From assembly GCF_010667645.1 (NCBI RefSeq), contig NZ_WHZV01000004.1, forward strand, positions 62,001-126,000: DNA of 64,000 nucleotides, given 5' to 3'. The translations under genes and the position numbers were made by a program. The notes below the pieces were generated by a model. That model made no database searches. It was not told the DNA's origin and saw only the letters and a list, made by a program, of their open reading frames with translations. This stretch comes from Bifidobacterium platyrrhinorum. Lineage in GTDB: Bacteria; Actinomycetota; Actinomycetes; Actinomycetales; Bifidobacteriaceae. Positions 53,949 to 63,598 of this stretch are shown piece by piece. Every line of letters begins with the position of its first letter. The stretch's first letter is position 1.

Positions 53949-54264
53949 ACCGGTCCGCGGGTTCGTTCCCACGTGGCCTCCGTTGTTCGGGGTGTCCGTG
54001 GGTCTTCTTGGAATCCTGTACTTGGTCCGTTCCTATCCGGGGGTTCTATGGCCTTTTTATCCGGGGCTGATCATCTTCGGCGGCGGAATTTACGGAGATA
54101 AGCCTATTGCTCCGTAATATCCGCCGCTGAGATTCGGTAAGCGGCGGATATTACGGAGCTGGCGGATGATTTCCGTGGAAACCGCCCCTGAGAACACATA
54201 AGCGGCGGTTCCTACGGAGAATGGGAAACATTCCCGTAGGAACCGCCGCCGAAGCGTCGTCGAA
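53949..54264. repeat. Intergenic region holding three family 1 palindromic units
   Basis: After about 125 nt without visible features, units lie at 54079-54128, 54139-54189 and 54200-54250, with 10-nt spacers. The first has the loop ATAAGCCTATTG, one base from the loop of unit 1 at 13433. Arms are GGCGGCGGAATTTACGGAG and CTCCGTAATATCCGCCGCT. The array reaches the end of mntP on the opposite strand and could act as its terminator. Confidence 0.85.
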
Positions 54265-54843
54265 TCAGAAGGCGATGATGCCGAGATGCTCGAGCAGCAC
54301 CTTGACGCCGATTATGATGAGCACCGCGCCGCCGGCGATCCGCGCGGGCTTCTGCCAGCGGGCTCCGAACGCGCGGCCGATGTAGATGCCGGCGATCGAG
54401 AACAGGCCGGTCACCACGCCCATAGCGGCCACGGTGAACGCGATGTTGATCTTCATGAGCCCCAGGCTCACGCCCACGGCGAAGGCGTCGATGCTGCACG
54501 CCACGGCCAGCGGCAGCATGTGCTTCCAGTCGAATTCGGGGGTCTCCTTGGCGTTCTCCTCGTCCTCCTCGAACGCCTCGCGGATCATGTTGCCGCCGAT
54601 CACGGCCAGCAGGAAGAAGATGATCCAGTGATCCACGCTCGTCACATAGGATGCGAACGCGGAGGCGGTGAAGATGCCGAGCAGCGGGAACAGGGCCTGG
54701 AAGCCGCCGAACCACAGGCCGCATTTCAGGGCGTCGACGAACCTCGCCCGCTTGACGGTCAGCCCTTTGCCGATGGACACGGCGAACGCGTCCATGGCCA
54801 CGGAAACGGAAATGAGCAACGATTGGATGATCATCGAAATCAT
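54265..54843 (-). CDS. mntP: Manganese efflux pump MntP
   Basis: A 192-residue membrane protein with six helices in two homologous halves. The paired signatures are VSVAMDAFAVSIGKGL and ACSIDAFAVGVSLGL, each with the conserved Asp that forms the metal path. MntP exports Mn(II). Start ATG 54843 has no clear ribosome site, and ATG 54834 three codons in is an alternative. A TATACT box on this strand (54958-54963) would give a leader of about 105 nt; I do not recognise the yybP-ykoY manganese riboswitch in it. Confidence 0.92.
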   Translation of the reverse strand: MISMIIQSLLISVSVAMDAFAVSIGKGLTVKRARFVDALKCGLWFGGFQALFPLLGIFTASAFASYVTSVDHWIIFFLLAVIGGNMIREAFEEDEENAKETPEFDWKHMLPLAVACSIDAFAVGVSLGLMKINIAFTVAAMGVVTGLFSIAGIYIGRAFGARWQKPARIAGGAVLIIIGVKVLLEHLGIIAF

Positions 54844-54975
54844 GGTGTGTGCGTGAATGGTTCATCCCGCACGGCCTCTTCGCGCCGTATCCCACGGGAT
54901 GGGCCTCGACCAGCGTTCCCACACGCCGCCTACGCCTAGGTGAAATTACGAGGTTCCAGTATACCCGTACCAACG

Positions 54976-55001
54976 AAAAAGGCTCCCCGAAGGGAGCCTT
55001 T
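54976..55001 (-). terminator. Rho-independent terminator of ppa
   Basis: On the minus strand GGCTCCC and GGGAGCC pair around a 4-nt loop and are followed by five T residues. Confidence 0.92.
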
Positions 55002-55024
55002 GTCATCTCACCGAAGCGACCACG

Positions 55025-55519
55025 TCACTTGGAGGAATTCGCGAGGCGCTCGCGCGCCTCCTTGATCTCCTTCTCGGCGACGTCCGCACCGGTCCAGTAG
55101 TCGCCCGGGAGGACCTCCTTGTTGGGCTCGAGGGCCTTGTACTGCTCGAAGAAGTGCTTGATCTCCTTGAGGTGGTACTCGTTGACGTCCTTGACGTCCT
55201 GGATGCCGTCGTAGCGGACGTCGGCCGGCACGCACAGCACCTTGTCGTCGCCGCCCTCTTCGTCCTCCATGTGGTACAGGCCCACGGCGCGGCACTCGAT
55301 GACGCAGCCCGGGAACACGGAGTTGTTCACCATGACGAGCGCGTCCAGCGGATCGCCGTCCTCGCCCAGGGTGCCCTCGATGTAGCCGTAGTCGTCCGGG
55401 TAGCCCATGGCGGTGAACAGTTCGCGGTCCAGGAAGACGCGGCCGGTCTCCTGGTCGACTTCGTACTTGTTCTTCGAGCCGCGCGGGATCTCCACCACGA
55501 CGTTGAAGGTTTCAGCCAT
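55025..55519 (-). CDS. ppa: Inorganic pyrophosphatase
   Basis: A 164-residue family I enzyme that hydrolyses pyrophosphate. VVEIPRGSKNKYEVD, GYPDDYGYIEGTLGEDGDPLD (the metal-binding Asp cluster, read here with its preceding loop) and HFFEQYKALEPNK are conserved. Its length is typical. AAGGAGAAACC precedes ATG 55519. A perfect terminator follows. glgE lies upstream on the same strand, 61 nt away. Confidence 0.96.
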   Translation of the reverse strand: MAETFNVVVEIPRGSKNKYEVDQETGRVFLDRELFTAMGYPDDYGYIEGTLGEDGDPLDALVMVNNSVFPGCVIECRAVGLYHMEDEEGGDDKVLCVPADVRYDGIQDVKDVNEYHLKEIKHFFEQYKALEPNKEVLPGDYWTGADVAEKEIKEARERLANSSK

Positions 55520-55580
55520 AATCGGTTTCTCCTTGGTTCGGTTGTTGTTCGTTACTCACCATACCGCGAATCGCGGCGAA

Positions 55581-57842
55581 TCACTCGCCGTATTCGTGCA
55601 CGACGGTGAAGATGTGCGCCACGTCGGCCCACGGGGCGAGTGAGACGAAATTGTCCCAGCCCCACGCGAAGTCGCGGCCGGTCAGCTCGTCGCGCAGGTG
55701 CGCGCCCCACTTCGGGTCGACGCCGAACTCCGGCATCTCGAAGTGGACCATCGCCTGATGCGCGTTATGGCAGTCGAGGTTGACGACCACGATGAGCGTC
55801 TCCGGCTTGCCGGACTTCGTCAGCGTGGCCGGCGTGTGGCGCGCGAACGCGAGGATGTTCGGGTCGCTGGTCTCCAGCACGTGCAGGTTGTGGTAGCTGA
55901 ACGCCTCCACATGCTCGCGGCGGATGCGGTTGAGCGAGGTGAGCAGCTCGGCGATGCCGTACTTGTCCGCCTCGGACCAGTCGCGCACCTTGATCTCGTA
56001 CTTCTCGTTGTTGCGCTGCTCCTCGAAGCCGGCGCGCTGCTGGTTCTCGATGAGCTCGAAGCCGTTGTAGATGCCCCAGCTCGGCGAGCCCATCGCGGCG
56101 AGCACGGCGCGCACCGCATGGCCGGCGATGCCGTTGTCGCGCACGTATGCGGTGAGGATGTCCGGCGTGGTCGGCCAGAACGTGTTGTGCTGGTAGTAGC
56201 CGTCGTCGCCGTTGGTGGTGCCGAGGTACTCCTCCAGCTGGTCCTTCGTGTTGCGCCACGGGAAGTAGCAGTGCGACTGGGTGAAGCCCACGTAGCTCAG
56301 CGCGCGCATCATGCCCGGGCGGGTGAACGCCTCGGCGAGGAACAGCACCTCCGGATGCTTCTTCGTGACCGCGGCGATGACGTCCTGCCAGAAGCGCACC
56401 GGCTTGGTGTGCGGGTTGTCGACGCGGAAGATGGTCACGCCCGCCTCGATCCACAGGTTCATGATGCGCTCGACCTCGCGCTCGATGCCCGGCATGTCCG
56501 CGTTGAAGTCGATCGGGTAGATGTCCTGGTACTTCTTCGGCGGGTTCTCGGCGAACGCGATCGTGCCGTCCGGCTTGGTGCGGAACCAGTTCGGATGCTG
56601 CTTGACCCACGGGTGGTCGGGCGAGCACTGCAGGGCGAAGTCGAGCGCGATCTCGAGACCCATCTCATGCGCCTTCGCGCACAGGGCCTTGAAATCGTCC
56701 ATCGTGCCGAGCAGCGGGTCGACGGTGTCATGGCCGCCGAGCGCGCTGCCGATGCCGAACGGCGAGCCCGGATCGTCCGGACCGGCGACAAGCGCGTTGT
56801 CCTTGCCCTTGCGGTTCGTCACGCCGATCGGGAAGATCGGCGGCAGGTACACGATGTCGAAGCCCTCGGCCTTCGCGCGCTCCAGGCCGGAGACGGAGGT
56901 CTTCAGCGTTCCCTGCACGATCTTGCCGGTCTCCTCGTCCACGTACGCGCCCTCGGAACGCGGGAAGAACTGGTACCAGGCGGCGAAGCTGGACTTCGGG
57001 CGCTGGACCAGGAAACGCTGCGGGGCGCTCGCGGACAGGCCGTCGCGCAGCGGGTTGGTCTCGTGCAGTTCGGTGACCTCGGCGGTCGTGGCGGCGGCGA
57101 GACGGTCCTCGGGGGAGAGGGTCTGGTCGGTCATGGTCTTGGCGGCCGTCTCGAGCACCTTGCGCTGGGCGGCCTTGAGCTTCGCGTCCGGGGTGTGCGC
57201 CCAGCGCTCGAGCAGCTGCGCGCCGGAGATCAGCGTGTTCTCGACGTCGTCGTTCACCTTCACCTTGATGGCGGCGTCATGCAGCCAGGAACGGTAGGTG
57301 TCCTCCCAGCCCTCGACGGTGACGCTCCACTCGCCCAACTGGCGCTTGACCTGCGAGAACTCGGGTTCCCACGGCTTGGCGTCGGAGTGCTCGCCGCAGG
57401 TGAGGGTCACGGCCCAACGGTCGAGGCCGGGGTTGACGCAGGTCATCGGCAGACGCTGCATCTCCTTGCCGCGGTGGTTGCGCACGACGGCGGTGGCCCC
57501 CACCTTGGTGCGGCCCTCGATGAACACCTGCGCGGTGACCTCGAACGGCTCGCCCAGTTCGACGCGCGCCGGGTAGATGCCGCGCTCCTCGTTCGGGGTG
57601 ACGTCCATGATGTTGATGCGGCCGAACTGGCCCGCCTCGGTGACGGGGATGGTCTGCGCCGGGGTCTCGCCCACGACGGTGACGGTCATCTCTTCGGGCT
57701 TCGCGCTCCTGCGCCTGCGGGTGGTCGCGGTCCGCTTCCTCGTCGTACGCGCGGTCTTGGCACCCTTCTCCGCCTTGACTGCGTCCTCTTCCTTCTTCTC
57801 GGCCATGGCATCGTTCATTTCGCTGTTGGTCGTCTTCGACAT
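55581..57842 (-). CDS. glgE: Alpha-1,4-glucan:maltose-1-phosphate maltosyltransferase
   Basis: A 753-residue GH13_3 enzyme that adds maltose from maltose 1-phosphate to alpha-glucans. After a Lys/Arg-rich, disordered head of about 50 residues comes the N-terminal beta domain (GRINIMDVTPNEERGIYPARV minus its ends) and the catalytic barrel: VYLPPIFPIG, the nucleophile Asp about 475 in FRVDNPHTKP, and the acid/base Glu about 504 in FLAEAFTRP. AAGGAGGAGG precedes ATG 57842. The other genes of the GlgE route (treS, mak, glgB) are not in this window. Confidence 0.95.
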   Translation of the reverse strand: MSKTTNSEMNDAMAEKKEEDAVKAEKGAKTARTTRKRTATTRRRRSAKPEEMTVTVVGETPAQTIPVTEAGQFGRINIMDVTPNEERGIYPARVELGEPFEVTAQVFIEGRTKVGATAVVRNHRGKEMQRLPMTCVNPGLDRWAVTLTCGEHSDAKPWEPEFSQVKRQLGEWSVTVEGWEDTYRSWLHDAAIKVKVNDDVENTLISGAQLLERWAHTPDAKLKAAQRKVLETAAKTMTDQTLSPEDRLAAATTAEVTELHETNPLRDGLSASAPQRFLVQRPKSSFAAWYQFFPRSEGAYVDEETGKIVQGTLKTSVSGLERAKAEGFDIVYLPPIFPIGVTNRKGKDNALVAGPDDPGSPFGIGSALGGHDTVDPLLGTMDDFKALCAKAHEMGLEIALDFALQCSPDHPWVKQHPNWFRTKPDGTIAFAENPPKKYQDIYPIDFNADMPGIEREVERIMNLWIEAGVTIFRVDNPHTKPVRFWQDVIAAVTKKHPEVLFLAEAFTRPGMMRALSYVGFTQSHCYFPWRNTKDQLEEYLGTTNGDDGYYQHNTFWPTTPDILTAYVRDNGIAGHAVRAVLAAMGSPSWGIYNGFELIENQQRAGFEEQRNNEKYEIKVRDWSEADKYGIAELLTSLNRIRREHVEAFSYHNLHVLETSDPNILAFARHTPATLTKSGKPETLIVVVNLDCHNAHQAMVHFEMPEFGVDPKWGAHLRDELTGRDFAWGWDNFVSLAPWADVAHIFTVVHEYGE

Positions 57843-58192
57843 GGCGACCTCCTCCTTACTACTTGCGCATCGCGTTACTCACATATCGCGATTGGATGTT
57901 GCCACACGGCCCATTGTAGGGAGTCCCATGTCAAATCGGCCCGGTTTTCCGGGGATTGATGTGGACAACCCGGTGGGTGAACGCTCACGGATGTGGATGA
58001 TCCGGATCCACGCCTCCCGCGAACGGCGTCATGTGGATAACCCGTCCGTCCCGGGCGACGCCGACACGCCCGCCACGGGGAGCCCTGTACACATGGGTCG
58101 GGATTCCGCCGCCGCGGGACGCGACCCTGCCAGTCTGGTATCCATCCGCACGTCGACGAGGACGCGCGGGGAACGACAGGGAAGGAAGCATC
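57843..58192. other. Divergent region between glgE and the surface protein gene
   Basis: No gene visible. It must hold the divergent promoters of glgE and the LPXTG protein gene. The right half has GTGGATAACCCG and GTGGACAACCCG (about 57960 and 58031), a small direct repeat. Longer in-frame readings of the surface protein into this region lack a signal peptide. Confidence 0.4.
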
Positions 58193-60097
58193 ATGACCAG
58201 GACATCGAGACGGCTGGCCGCGGCCGTCACGCTCATCGCGTCGGCGCTGGCGCTGGCATGCGCGCCGGCCGCCACCGCCGGCTCGCTCACCGCGCCGCCC
58301 GGCGGCACCAACCTCACCTACCCCATCGACGGGCGCAACCTGCTGATCGGCGCGATCGCGCAGGAGACGGACGGCCGTCTCGTCTACTGCATGGAGGCGG
58401 GCAAGGCGGCCCGTTTCAGCTACACCGAGGAACTGCGCGTGACCGACGGCGACGCCGCCCGACGGATCGCGTGGCTCGCCGAACGCCACCGGAAGGACCG
58501 CGACGCGCGGACCCACGCCGCCATAGGCATCCTCGTGCACGACGTCTTCGATCCCGACCAGACCGAGTGGGCGCGGCACCACGAACAGATCAACGCCAGG
58601 CACGACGGCCTCGATGCGCTCGCGGAGCGGCTTATGGAGGAGGCCGGCGCGCAGATGCCGTCCGGCGTGCGCACCGAATCCTCGATGGTCGACGGGCTGC
58701 GCACCGGCTGGGTGGACGCCTCCGTGACCACCGCGTCGGGCGCCGCCATCGCCGGGGTGCGGTACACGCTCCGGCTCGAGGGACCGGCCCGTTTCGACGC
58801 CGCGGACGGCGACGGGACCACCGTCTCCGGGGTGTCGGGCACGTCGCCGGTGCGCCACGCCTGGACCGCCACCGGGGCGGGCGAGGTGAAGGTCCACACG
58901 ACCTACGACCGGGCGTACGTCAATCAGCTCGTCAGCGAGCAGGACTTCATCCGGTTCGGCGGGTACGACGCCGTCTCGCACGCCGGCGTGAGCTTCCGCG
59001 TGCGCAAGGACTTCACGCCCGCGGTCGCGACCGTCGCCTCCGACAGGATCGTCGACGCCGGCGGCACCGTGTCCGACGAGGTCACATCGGCGGTGAGCGG
59101 CGAGGACAGCCATTGGGTGCCGGGTCTGGAGCTCGTGGCCGACGGCTGGTATTTCGACGACATCCCCGCCGCCCGCCTCGTCGACGCCATGTCCCCGGAC
59201 AAGGGCGAAAGCGCGCGGGACTTCCTCGACCGCATCGCACGGCGCGGCTATGAGCCGGCGGCGTGGGGCACGGCGACGTTCACCGGGCCCGGCCAGACGG
59301 TCACGGCCACGGCGCGGACCGGCGACGGCGACGAATACCATGCGCCCGCGCGCGGCGGCATCGGCACGTGGGTGTGGGCGTTCGACGTGTCCCGGCAGAG
59401 CGACGAGGCGCGGCAATACGTGCTCGCCGACGCGGTCAGCGGGTTCCTCGAGCATGCGGAGACCAATTCGAACCGCGCCAAGGTGGAGGTCGAGTCGAGC
59501 GTCACCGAGCACACGGCCGGTGTCGGCGCGCACTTGAGCGACACCATCGTCGTCAGCGGGTTCCCCGACGACCACGGCACGTTCATGGGCGACGAGGCGT
59601 ACGGGCTCAAGGCGGACGAGCCTCTTGCGCAGGTGAGCGTGTGGTGGGCCGGCGACCCGGACGACCCGTCCAACGACGACGCCTACGAGCCGTCCGGGGC
59701 GGGGGAGCCCACGCCGGACCGCAACCACCGGCTCATCGGCACATGGGACTATCCGGCGGTCAACGGCAGGATACGCGTCGGCGGCGGCGCCGAGGACGCG
59801 CACGGAGACCCGGTCCGGATCATCGCCGAAAGCCACGGCTGGTACGTGTTCGTCTGGAAATTCGCCGGCGACGACAGGGTGATGCCCGCCGCCAGCCGAT
59901 ATGACGACACGTGGGAGCACACACGGGTGACCGTGCCGGCGGAGACGGAGGAGCCGCCGGGGAGCGGCGACGAGGACGAGCCGGACAGGCCGCTGCCCGT
60001 CACCGGCGTGGATGTGGCCGTCGCCTTCGTCGTGGCCGTCTCGGCGGTCGCCGTGGGCGCCTTCATGCTCGCCGTCATCCGCCGCCGCACCCCCTGA
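58193..60097 (+). CDS. LPXTG cell-wall-anchored surface protein with a thioester-domain-like head
   Basis: A 634-residue exported protein. A signal peptide (about 1-29, LALACAPAATAG) is followed by a head domain with VYCMEAGKA (Cys66) and RTHAAIGILVHD (about 106-117). This resembles the Cys...TQxA pattern of thioester adhesin domains, but His stands where Gln should be, so no thioester would form. Several beta domains follow. The sorting signal LPVTG is near residue 600, then a transmembrane helix and RRRTP. Sortase would attach it to peptidoglycan. GGAAGGA precedes ATG 58193. No sortase gene is in the window. Likely an adhesin or pilus-type surface factor. Confidence 0.8.
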   Translation: MTRTSRRLAAAVTLIASALALACAPAATAGSLTAPPGGTNLTYPIDGRNLLIGAIAQETDGRLVYCMEAGKAARFSYTEELRVTDGDAARRIAWLAERHRKDRDARTHAAIGILVHDVFDPDQTEWARHHEQINARHDGLDALAERLMEEAGAQMPSGVRTESSMVDGLRTGWVDASVTTASGAAIAGVRYTLRLEGPARFDAADGDGTTVSGVSGTSPVRHAWTATGAGEVKVHTTYDRAYVNQLVSEQDFIRFGGYDAVSHAGVSFRVRKDFTPAVATVASDRIVDAGGTVSDEVTSAVSGEDSHWVPGLELVADGWYFDDIPAARLVDAMSPDKGESARDFLDRIARRGYEPAAWGTATFTGPGQTVTATARTGDGDEYHAPARGGIGTWVWAFDVSRQSDEARQYVLADAVSGFLEHAETNSNRAKVEVESSVTEHTAGVGAHLSDTIVVSGFPDDHGTFMGDEAYGLKADEPLAQVSVWWAGDPDDPSNDDAYEPSGAGEPTPDRNHRLIGTWDYPAVNGRIRVGGGAEDAHGDPVRIIAESHGWYVFVWKFAGDDRVMPAASRYDDTWEHTRVTVPAETEEPPGSGDEDEPDRPLPVTGVDVAVAFVVAVSAVAVGAFMLAVIRRRTP

Positions 60098-60110
60098 TCG
60101 GAATACGAAA

Positions 60111-60143
60111 ACCGCCGTTCCGGGTGAATCCGGGAACGGCGGT
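60111..60143. terminator. Shared terminator of the surface protein gene and tRNA-fMet
   Basis: ACCGCCGTTCC (60111-60121) pairs exactly with GGAACGGCGGT (60133-60143). AAAA precedes it, so the minus strand has a T-run after the tRNA. Confidence 0.88.
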
Positions 60144-60147
60144 CAAT

Positions 60148-60224
60148 TGGTAGCGGGGCATGGATTTGAACCATGGACCTCTGGGTTATGAGCCCAGCGA
60201 GCTACCGAGCTGCTCCACCCCGCG
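60148..60224 (-). tRNA. Initiator tRNA-fMet (anticodon CAT)
   Basis: On the minus strand the sequence starts CGCGGGGTGGAGCAGC and ends CCCCGCTA followed by an encoded CCA. The anticodon arm is CTGGG-CTCATAA-CCCAG. The unpaired first base (C1 opposite U72) and the three G:C pairs in the anticodon stem are the marks of an initiator tRNA. Confidence 0.95.
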
Positions 60225-60402
60225 ACGGCTTGTCCTTGCGACAGCTCAATCTAAGATACTGTTCATCGGGCATATGTCAAATCGGTGGCACGCCGGCGTG
60301 TCGCGCCGGGGGCGTTCGCATCGCGCGCCGTGATAAGCGGTGATAACGAACGGGTATGACGCCGTCCGCGTCGCATATCCGCGCCGCGGCCATAATGAAG
60401 AC

Positions 60403-61437
60403 ATGCCTATCAAGATTCCCAGCGGCCTGCCGGCCAGAGCCATCCTCGACTCGGAACGCATCTTCGCGCTCGAGAAGCCCGAGGCGGAACGCCAACGCGT
60501 CCGCCCGCTCAAACTGGTGATCCTGAACCTCATGCCCAAGAAGATAGAGACGGAGACGCAGCTGCTGCGCCTCATCTCGAAATCCCCGCTGCAGGTCGAG
60601 GTCGACTTCATGAAGACCTCCACGCATGAGTCGACGCACGTCTCCGCCGACCACCTGCTCAAGTTCTACGAGAACCTCGACGCCTTCGCCGACAACTACT
60701 ACGACGGCTTCGTCGTCACCGGCGCCCCGGTCGAGCACCTGCCGTTCGAGCAGGTCGACTATTGGGAGGAGTTCGAATCCATCCTCGACTGGGCGTCCAC
60801 CCACGTGTTCTCCACCATGTATCTGTGCTGGGGTGCGATGGGCGCGCTCTACCGGCGTTACGGCGTGCGCAAGGTCGACTACGCCGAGAAGATCTTCGGC
60901 GTCTTCCCCCAGTACCTGCAGGACGAATACTGCTTCCTGACCAACGGCTTCGACGAGATCGCCCTGCAGCCGCATTCACGCCTCGCCGGCGTGGACGAGG
61001 ACGACGTGCGCGCCAACCCGGACCTGCAGATCCTCACCTGGGGCCCGCAGTCCGGCCCGGGCCTGGTCGCCACGCGCGACTTCTCCGAGGTGTTCGCGCT
61101 CGGCCACTGGGAGTACGGCAAGTACACGCTGGCCGAGGAGTACGAGCGCGACATGGCCAAGGGCATGACCAACGTGCCGTTCCCGAAGAACTACTTCCCG
61201 CACGACGACCCGGGCCTCGAGCCGCTGTTCGCCTGGCGCGCGCACGCCAACCTGCTGTGGCGCAACTGGCTCAACTGGGTGTACCAGACCACGCCCTACG
61301 ACCTTGCGGAGGTGCCGCGTCTGCGCGCCGAGAAGCGCCTCGGCACCGACCGGTCCATCCGGCACGAGCCGGGCGGGCCGCGCAAGGACGGTTTCGCCCC
61401 GTTCGAGCATGATGGCTATGGCGTGATCCGCGGCTGA
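60403..61437 (+). CDS. metA: Homoserine O-acyltransferase (MetA family, predicted acetyl-CoA user)
   Basis: A 344-residue enzyme that activates homoserine for methionine synthesis. LVILNLMPKKIETETQLLRL and VDFMKTSTHESTH are conserved MetA stretches; the nucleophile is Cys142 (YLCWGAMGAL). Residue 111 is Glu (TGAPVEHL). Published work on MetA shows that Glu at this position favours acetyl-CoA and Gly favours succinyl-CoA, so this should be an acetyltransferase although MetA is often annotated as succinyltransferase. CATAAT lies 6 nt before ATG 60403 and there is no ribosome site, so a leaderless mRNA is likely. Confidence 0.93.
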   Translation: MPIKIPSGLPARAILDSERIFALEKPEAERQRVRPLKLVILNLMPKKIETETQLLRLISKSPLQVEVDFMKTSTHESTHVSADHLLKFYENLDAFADNYYDGFVVTGAPVEHLPFEQVDYWEEFESILDWASTHVFSTMYLCWGAMGALYRRYGVRKVDYAEKIFGVFPQYLQDEYCFLTNGFDEIALQPHSRLAGVDEDDVRANPDLQILTWGPQSGPGLVATRDFSEVFALGHWEYGKYTLAEEYERDMAKGMTNVPFPKNYFPHDDPGLEPLFAWRAHANLLWRNWLNWVYQTTPYDLAEVPRLRAEKRLGTDRSIRHEPGGPRKDGFAPFEHDGYGVIRG

Positions 61438-61900
61438 GCCGCATCGCGGCCCGTTCCGTCTGGTTCGCTTGGTCCGGGCCGCCCGTCAGTTCCTTACCGC
61501 GCCCTGAACCACCCCCTGTCCGTGCCCCGGACAGGGGGTGGTTCAGTATATGGACTGCCTGTCCTCGTGTCGATTATCACAGATTGATAACGCTTTCCGC
61601 AGACGGAAAACACGGGAAAACGCCGCAAATCGTTGACATTCCGTCAGGACGCGTGCCGGCCGCGTGGCGGATGCGCGAAAACGGACAACACGCCTGTGGA
61701 ATGTGCGTGGAGATTTGTCCGAAGACGGGCCAATAATCGCTGTTCAGTCATTCGAGACCCGGTGGTCGGACGTCCGATTCCGTCGGGGGAGCGGCCCGGG
61801 CTCGGATAGGGGAAGACGGAAGACGAATTCACCGACACGTCACATTCGCCGACCCAGTTGGTCTAAACTGACACCTGACTAGAAGAAGCAGGAGGCGCGA
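61438..61900. promoter_or_regulatory. metA terminator and promoter region of the atp operon
   Basis: No gene. A strong hairpin lies at 61504-61546. A lower-GC stretch follows (about 61555-61640: ATTATCACAGATTGATAACG). TAAACT at 61864-61869 is a candidate -10 box for the atp operon, giving a leader of roughly 30 nt with AGGAGG before atpB. Confidence 0.55.
61504..61546. terminator. Strong hairpin after metA
   Basis: CTGAACCACCCCCTGTCCG (61504-61522) pairs with CGGACAGGGGGTGGTTCAG (61528-61546) around TGCCC. Confidence 0.9.
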
Positions 61901-62996
<1,096 letters not shown>

Positions 62997-63048
62997 TCGA
63001 AAGCCCATCCGAAACGAATCTCCAAGGACATGAAAGGAGGAAGACGTT

Positions 63049-63570
63049 ATGGTGACTGAAGCAGCAAGCGGTGTCGCGCTGTTCCTGCCGGAAACCTACG
63101 ACGTGGTGTGGTCGCTGATCATCCTCGTCATCGTCGCCGTATTCTTCTACAAGTTCTTCCTGCCGAAGTTCCAGGCCGTGTTCGATGAGCGCGCCGCCAA
63201 GATCGAGGGTGGCATCGCCAAGGCCGAGCAGGCCCAGAAGGACGCCGACGAGGCCAAGGCCAAGTATGAGGCCCAGCTGAGCACCGCCCGCGTCGAGGCC
63301 GCCAAGATCCGCGACGACGCCCGTGCCGAGGCATCCCACATCGTGGCCGACGCCCGTTCCCGCGCCGAGTCCGACGCGGCCCAGATCACCGCCAACGCGC
63401 AGCGCTCCATCGAGTCGCAGCAGCAGCAGGCGCTGGTCTCGCTCAAGGGCGAGGTCGGCACGCTCGCCACGGCGCTGGCCGGCAAGATCCTGGGCGCCAA
63501 GCTCGAGGACAAGGACGTGCAGTCGTCGATGATCGATTCGATGCTCGACGAGCTGGACGCCAAGAAGTGA
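63049..63570 (+). CDS. atpF: F-type ATP synthase subunit b
   Basis: A 173-residue stator subunit: one transmembrane helix (about 20-40), then a long charged coiled coil (FDERAAKIEGGIAKAEQAQ and following). It links the a subunit to F1. GAAAGGAGG precedes ATG 63049. The atpH start follows 28 nt after its stop. Confidence 0.96.
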   Translation: MVTEAASGVALFLPETYDVVWSLIILVIVAVFFYKFFLPKFQAVFDERAAKIEGGIAKAEQAQKDADEAKAKYEAQLSTARVEAAKIRDDARAEASHIVADARSRAESDAAQITANAQRSIESQQQQALVSLKGEVGTLATALAGKILGAKLEDKDVQSSMIDSMLDELDAKK

Positions 63571-63598
63571 ACATCCGCAACGAGAAAGGGAGGTGACC

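Noticed and set aside
54844..54957. Manganese (yybP-ykoY) riboswitch before mntP
   Set aside because: I looked for the conserved GGGGAGUAG and related segments on the minus strand and did not find them. A covariance search would decide.
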